NCBI GenBank assembly: GCA_965207535.1
Contig: CBDBMR010000004.1
Coordinates: forward strand, 124,001-188,000
Source of the DNA: JAJDXO01 sp965207535
Lineage (GTDB): Bacteria; Pseudomonadota; Alphaproteobacteria; Rhodospirillales; UBA2165
DNA: 64,000 nucleotides
Direction of reading: 5' to 3'
Below the pieces are notes generated by a model, which ran no database searches, was not told the DNA's origin, and saw only the letters and a program-made list of their open reading frames with translations. A program made the translations under genes and the position numbers. Of the stretch, positions 61,109 through 64,000 are shown one piece after another (positions within the stretch are counted from its first letter, which is position 1; every line of letters starts with the position of its first letter).

Positions 61109-62029
61109 TTGGCCGACGCATCCCTCAAAACCACCCTGCAAGGCGTCGGCTACGGGTGCCTGTCGACGACGTTGGGCGGCATGACCGTGGCCCTCACCCG
61201 CTTCATCATCGAGGATACCGACCCCTTCTCGTTGGCGAGCTCGCGCTATTTCATTGGTGCGGTGGTGCTTCTCGGCCTGATGGTCTGGCGTATGGGCGTG
61301 CCGCCGATCCTTCGCAAGGACTGGCTGGCGTTCTTCGTGCTCGGTGTCGTCATGTTCGCCGTGTTTCCGTATTTCATGGCCCGGGCGTTGGAGGACACCA
61401 CGTCCGCCCGGGGTGGCATCATCTTCGGGTCCATGCCGCTGCTGACCATGCTGATCGCTGTCACGTTCCGGGTTGAAAGGTTCGGCTGGTACAAGGCGCT
61501 GGGCATTCTGGTCGGATTTGCCGGTGCGGCCATCGTCCTGTCGGAGAAAGTGGACGCCATCGCGCCCGAAGCCCTGCGGGGCGATATGTTCATGATCGCC
61601 GGGATGATCTGCGCGTCTTCGTTCAATGTGTTCTCGAAGAAGTATCTGATGCGTTACGGCTCCATGCCGGTGAACGTCTACGCCATGCTGATCGGCTCCG
61701 TGACCTTGTTTATCGTCGCCCTGTTTCTGGGAAATCCGCTCGGCGGGTCGCTCGCCTTCGATGCGACGGGGTGGTTCGTCTTCTTCATGCTCGCCATTCC
61801 CGGCGGCACCATCATGATGGTCAGTTGGGGGAAAGCCATTCAGTTGATCTCGCCGACCCAGGCGGCGGTGACGGTCAGTCTCAATCCCGTGGCGGCAATC
61901 GCAATTGCCGCGGTCATCCTGGCGGAGCCCGTGACGACCAACGTGATCATCGGGTTTCCGTTGGTGGTATTGGCTATCTTCATCGCGAACTACCGCCCCG
62001 AGACGGCCAGCGCGCCCGGCAAGGCTTGA
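61109..62029 (+). CDS. EamA/DMT-family transporter
   Basis: The protein has 306 residues starting at TTG 61109, 1 nt after the mtnA stop (GCGGGG upstream). Ten hydrophobic segments in two EamA repeats are visible (FSLASSRYFIGAVVLLGLMVW; PTQAAVTVSLNPVAAIAIAAVILAEPVTTNVIIGFPLVVLAIFIANY). Family members export metabolites such as amino acids or thio-compounds. Its place behind mtnPA hints at export related to methylthio metabolism, without proof. Confidence 0.88.
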   Translation: MADASLKTTLQGVGYGCLSTTLGGMTVALTRFIIEDTDPFSLASSRYFIGAVVLLGLMVWRMGVPPILRKDWLAFFVLGVVMFAVFPYFMARALEDTTSARGGIIFGSMPLLTMLIAVTFRVERFGWYKALGILVGFAGAAIVLSEKVDAIAPEALRGDMFMIAGMICASSFNVFSKKYLMRYGSMPVNVYAMLIGSVTLFIVALFLGNPLGGSLAFDATGWFVFFMLAIPGGTIMMVSWGKAIQLISPTQAAVTVSLNPVAAIAIAAVILAEPVTTNVIIGFPLVVLAIFIANYRPETASAPGKA

Positions 62030-62132
62030 AACCGTTCTGGCGCACAACGGGCTTTTGCCCGGTGGCGGAATCGTGAACAATCGGGCTTCGCGGCTTGGTG
62101 CCGCCCGCGACTGAACCAAGGGGAGGAAGAAG

Positions 62133-63056
62133 ATGAATGAAATGGGACCACGGGGCCTGAACGCCAATCGCGCCGGCCCGCCCGAGATCGCCGCCCAGGT
62201 CGCGGCGCTCGGCAAGGAATTCACCGACGATACGCCGCCGGTTACCACCGCGATCTATGTTCCCTCGCTCGAGGCGGTCCAATGGCCGGGAATCGACGTC
62301 GCCTCGGACCTGGCCTATGGACCGGACGCCGAGCGTCATTTGCTTGATGTCCACACACCGGCCGACAAAGGCGAGGCGGGCCTGCCGACGGTGATCTTCT
62401 TTCATGGCGGTGGATTTGTCCTCGGCCACAAGAACCAGCCCAACGGCGTCATGTACGCCAATATCGCCAATACTTACGCCTCCCAGGGCATCGTCGGCGT
62501 CAACGCGACTTACCGATTGGCGCCGAACGTCCAATGGCCCGAAGGTGCGCGGGATGTGGGCGCGGCGCTCGCCTGGGTGCGGGACAATATCGCCGATTAT
62601 GGCGGCGATCCCGACAAGATCTTTCTCATGGGTCAGTCGGCGGGCGCGTCCCATGTGGCCACCTATGCATTCCGGAGAGAACTGCATCCGGACTCGGGGC
62701 CTGGCTTCGCCGGCGTCATTCTCATGTCCGGCGTCTATGGCCTCAGCGCCGGAAACGCATCGCCGGGACGGGACGCCTATTACGGCACCGATGAATCCAA
62801 GTTCGAGGAAATGCAGGTCTTGGGCAACGTCACCTTCTCGGACTGCCCCGTCTTTTGCACCATCGGCGAGTTGGACACGGTCCCGTTCGAGAAATCGACA
62901 CTGGCTTTGATCAACGAACTGACCGAAAAGAACGGCTGTGCGCCCCGCTTTAAACAACTCATCGGCCACAATCATATCTCTCAGGTGTGCTGCTTCGGGA
63001 CCGAGGACACCTCGGTCAGCGCGGATATGGTGGATTTCGTGCTGACCAACGCATGA
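62133..63056 (+). CDS. Alpha/beta hydrolase (HSL-type carboxylesterase family)
   Basis: The protein has 307 residues, with GGGGAGGAAGAAG before the ATG. The oxyanion-hole motif is FFHGGGFVLG, the nucleophile elbow MGQSAGASHVA, and the C-terminal acid and base lie near CTIGELDTVPF and LIGHNHISQV. It has no signal peptide. Substrate unknown; the fold suits short-chain esters or kynurenine formamidase-like substrates. Confidence 0.9.
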   Translation: MNEMGPRGLNANRAGPPEIAAQVAALGKEFTDDTPPVTTAIYVPSLEAVQWPGIDVASDLAYGPDAERHLLDVHTPADKGEAGLPTVIFFHGGGFVLGHKNQPNGVMYANIANTYASQGIVGVNATYRLAPNVQWPEGARDVGAALAWVRDNIADYGGDPDKIFLMGQSAGASHVATYAFRRELHPDSGPGFAGVILMSGVYGLSAGNASPGRDAYYGTDESKFEEMQVLGNVTFSDCPVFCTIGELDTVPFEKSTLALINELTEKNGCAPRFKQLIGHNHISQVCCFGTEDTSVSADMVDFVLTNA

Positions 63057-63063
63057 TCGCCGC

Positions 63064-64000
63064 GTGACCCGTTCTTCGCCGCTCGGCGGCCGTTTTCGCC
63101 AGTCGGGTATTTTCCGCGCCTTTCGGCATCGGGAGTACGCCGTCTTCTCGGCCGGGTCCTGGGTGTCCGCCGCCGGCATGTGGGTACAGCGGGTCGGCAT
63201 CGGGGTGTTGACCTGGGATCTGACCCATTCACCGGCGTGGCTCGGCGGTATCGCGCTCGCCCAGGCGCTTCCGTCCATGGTGCTGGTCCCCTTTGCCGGC
63301 GCCATTGCCGACCGGATCGACCGCGTGCGTATACTGCGCACGGCGCAGGTTTTCAGTGCCCTGGTCGGCGGGGTGCTCGCCTGGATGGTCATATCGGGCG
63401 CCATCACCATCTACTGGCTGGCGGGGCTGGTCATCGTCCTCGGTGTTTCCAACACGATCGGCCTCCCGGCCCTTATGACCATCGCGCCGACCCTGGTGCC
63501 GCGCGAGGATTTGTCGGCGGCGCTCGCGACCAACTCCGTGCTGTTTCATTCCACGTCCTTCATCGGCCCCGCCATCGGCGGGGTGCTGATCGCGCAAGCC
63601 GGGATTGGCTCGGCTTTTGTGGTCAATGCGGCGTCCTACTTGGTCATGTGGGCGTTGCTTTTCACCGTCACGCCGCTTCGTCAGGAACACAAGGCGGGCG
63701 GCGGCGGGCTGATGTCGGACGTGTTTGAGGGCATTCGCTACACCGCAACTCACCGCGGGATCGGCCCGGTACTGCTGCTCACCGTCTTCATCGCCTTTCT
63801 GGGCCGGCCGGTGGTTGAGCTCGTGCCCGGATTTGTCGACGTGGTGTTTGGCCGGGGCTCGGTGGAGGAGGGGGTCGCAACTCTGCTCTCCGCGTTCGGT
63901 CTCGGCGGATTTCTCGGCAGTCTATGGCTCGCCAACCGGGGCCGGATCGAAGGAATGACGACCATATTCCTGGTCTCTTCCCTGTTGATTGCCGCGGCCA
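63064..64000 (+). CDS. Major facilitator superfamily transporter, 3' end cut by window edge
   Basis: An open frame from GTG 63064 continues past the window end without a stop (312 codons visible). N-terminal region FRHREYAVFSAGSWVSAAGMWVQRVGIGVLTWDLT, then the loop motif AGAIADRIDRVRILRTAQ, and PRPAL-like LVPREDLSAALATNSVLFHSTSFIGPAIGG. This is the EntS/DHA3-like drug and siderophore exporter subgroup. The start lies 7 nt after the esterase stop. Substrate unknown. Confidence 0.88.
   Translation, partial: MTRSSPLGGRFRQSGIFRAFRHREYAVFSAGSWVSAAGMWVQRVGIGVLTWDLTHSPAWLGGIALAQALPSMVLVPFAGAIADRIDRVRILRTAQVFSALVGGVLAWMVISGAITIYWLAGLVIVLGVSNTIGLPALMTIAPTLVPREDLSAALATNSVLFHSTSFIGPAIGGVLIAQAGIGSAFVVNAASYLVMWALLFTVTPLRQEHKAGGGGLMSDVFEGIRYTATHRGIGPVLLLTVFIAFLGRPVVELVPGFVDVVFGRGSVEEGVATLLSAFGLGGFLGSLWLANRGRIEGMTTIFLVSSLLIAAA

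Overview
The window is a typical high-GC alphaproteobacterial chromosome segment. Reasons for that reading: an aapJQMP general amino-acid transporter, glmU-glmS back to back, a split glycine-cleavage gcvPA/gcvPB pair, petABC for a cytochrome bc1 complex, a class II DAHP synthase, and the conserved run DUF1285 / CoA-pyrophosphatase / DUF6111 / CCA-adding enzyme. The flavour is Rhodospirillales-like, but that placement is an inference from gene content. No insertion sequence, prophage, integrase, CRISPR array or rRNA was seen. Genes are tightly packed, with many 1-4 nt overlaps and good Shine-Dalgarno (SD) sites.

Layout. 1-2.8 kb: a dipeptide-type ABC ATPase cut by the window edge, an arylsulfotransferase-fold protein and a TlpA-like thioredoxin, all on the minus strand. 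3.2-7.4 kb: aapJQMP, followed by a perfect 16-bp parS palindrome and a tRNA-Val(CAC) with its own strong promoter. 7.9-16.4 kb: an EF-hand protein, rpiA, a GMC oxidoreductase, an LVIVD-repeat protein, gph, glmU and glmS. 16.5-21.5 kb: two small c-type cytochromes, glutathione reductase, an NMT1/dihydroxyphthalate-decarboxylase-like binding protein and class II DAHP synthase. 21.6-32.7 kb: a Tat-exported aldo/keto reductase, glyoxalase I, a lone CoxL-type molybdoenzyme subunit, a MetE-like barrel, nadE, a short arfA, hisI, a fumarylacetoacetase-family (FAH) hydrolase, a luciferase-like monooxygenase and cysS. 32.9-34.3 kb: an unknown protein behind a promoter bracketed by two Fur-like boxes, then a membrane aspartic protease.

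34.6-42.8 kb: cimA, trmJ, rnhA, a double CDGSH Fe-S protein, a lipoprotein and gcvT-gcvH-gcvPA-gcvPB. 42.9-49.6 kb: a four-gene minus-strand operon (MoxR ATPase, DUF58, BatA/DUF4159, VWA/glutamine-amidotransferase-like membrane protein) of unknown substrate. 49.7-64 kb: DUF1285, NUDIX, DUF6111, cca, an SRAP/YedK protein with a substituted active-site residue, rutE, hemF (its 3' end triplicated), trmL, petABC, a periplasmic cyclophilin, mtnP-mtnA, an EamA exporter, an esterase and the start of an MFS exporter.

Most of the window is core metabolism: amino-acid uptake, C1/glycine, NAD, haem and respiration. The items most worth a second look are the Fur-box-flanked unknown gene, the isolated parS site, the tail-less arfA, the MoxR/BatA operon and the SRAP variant.
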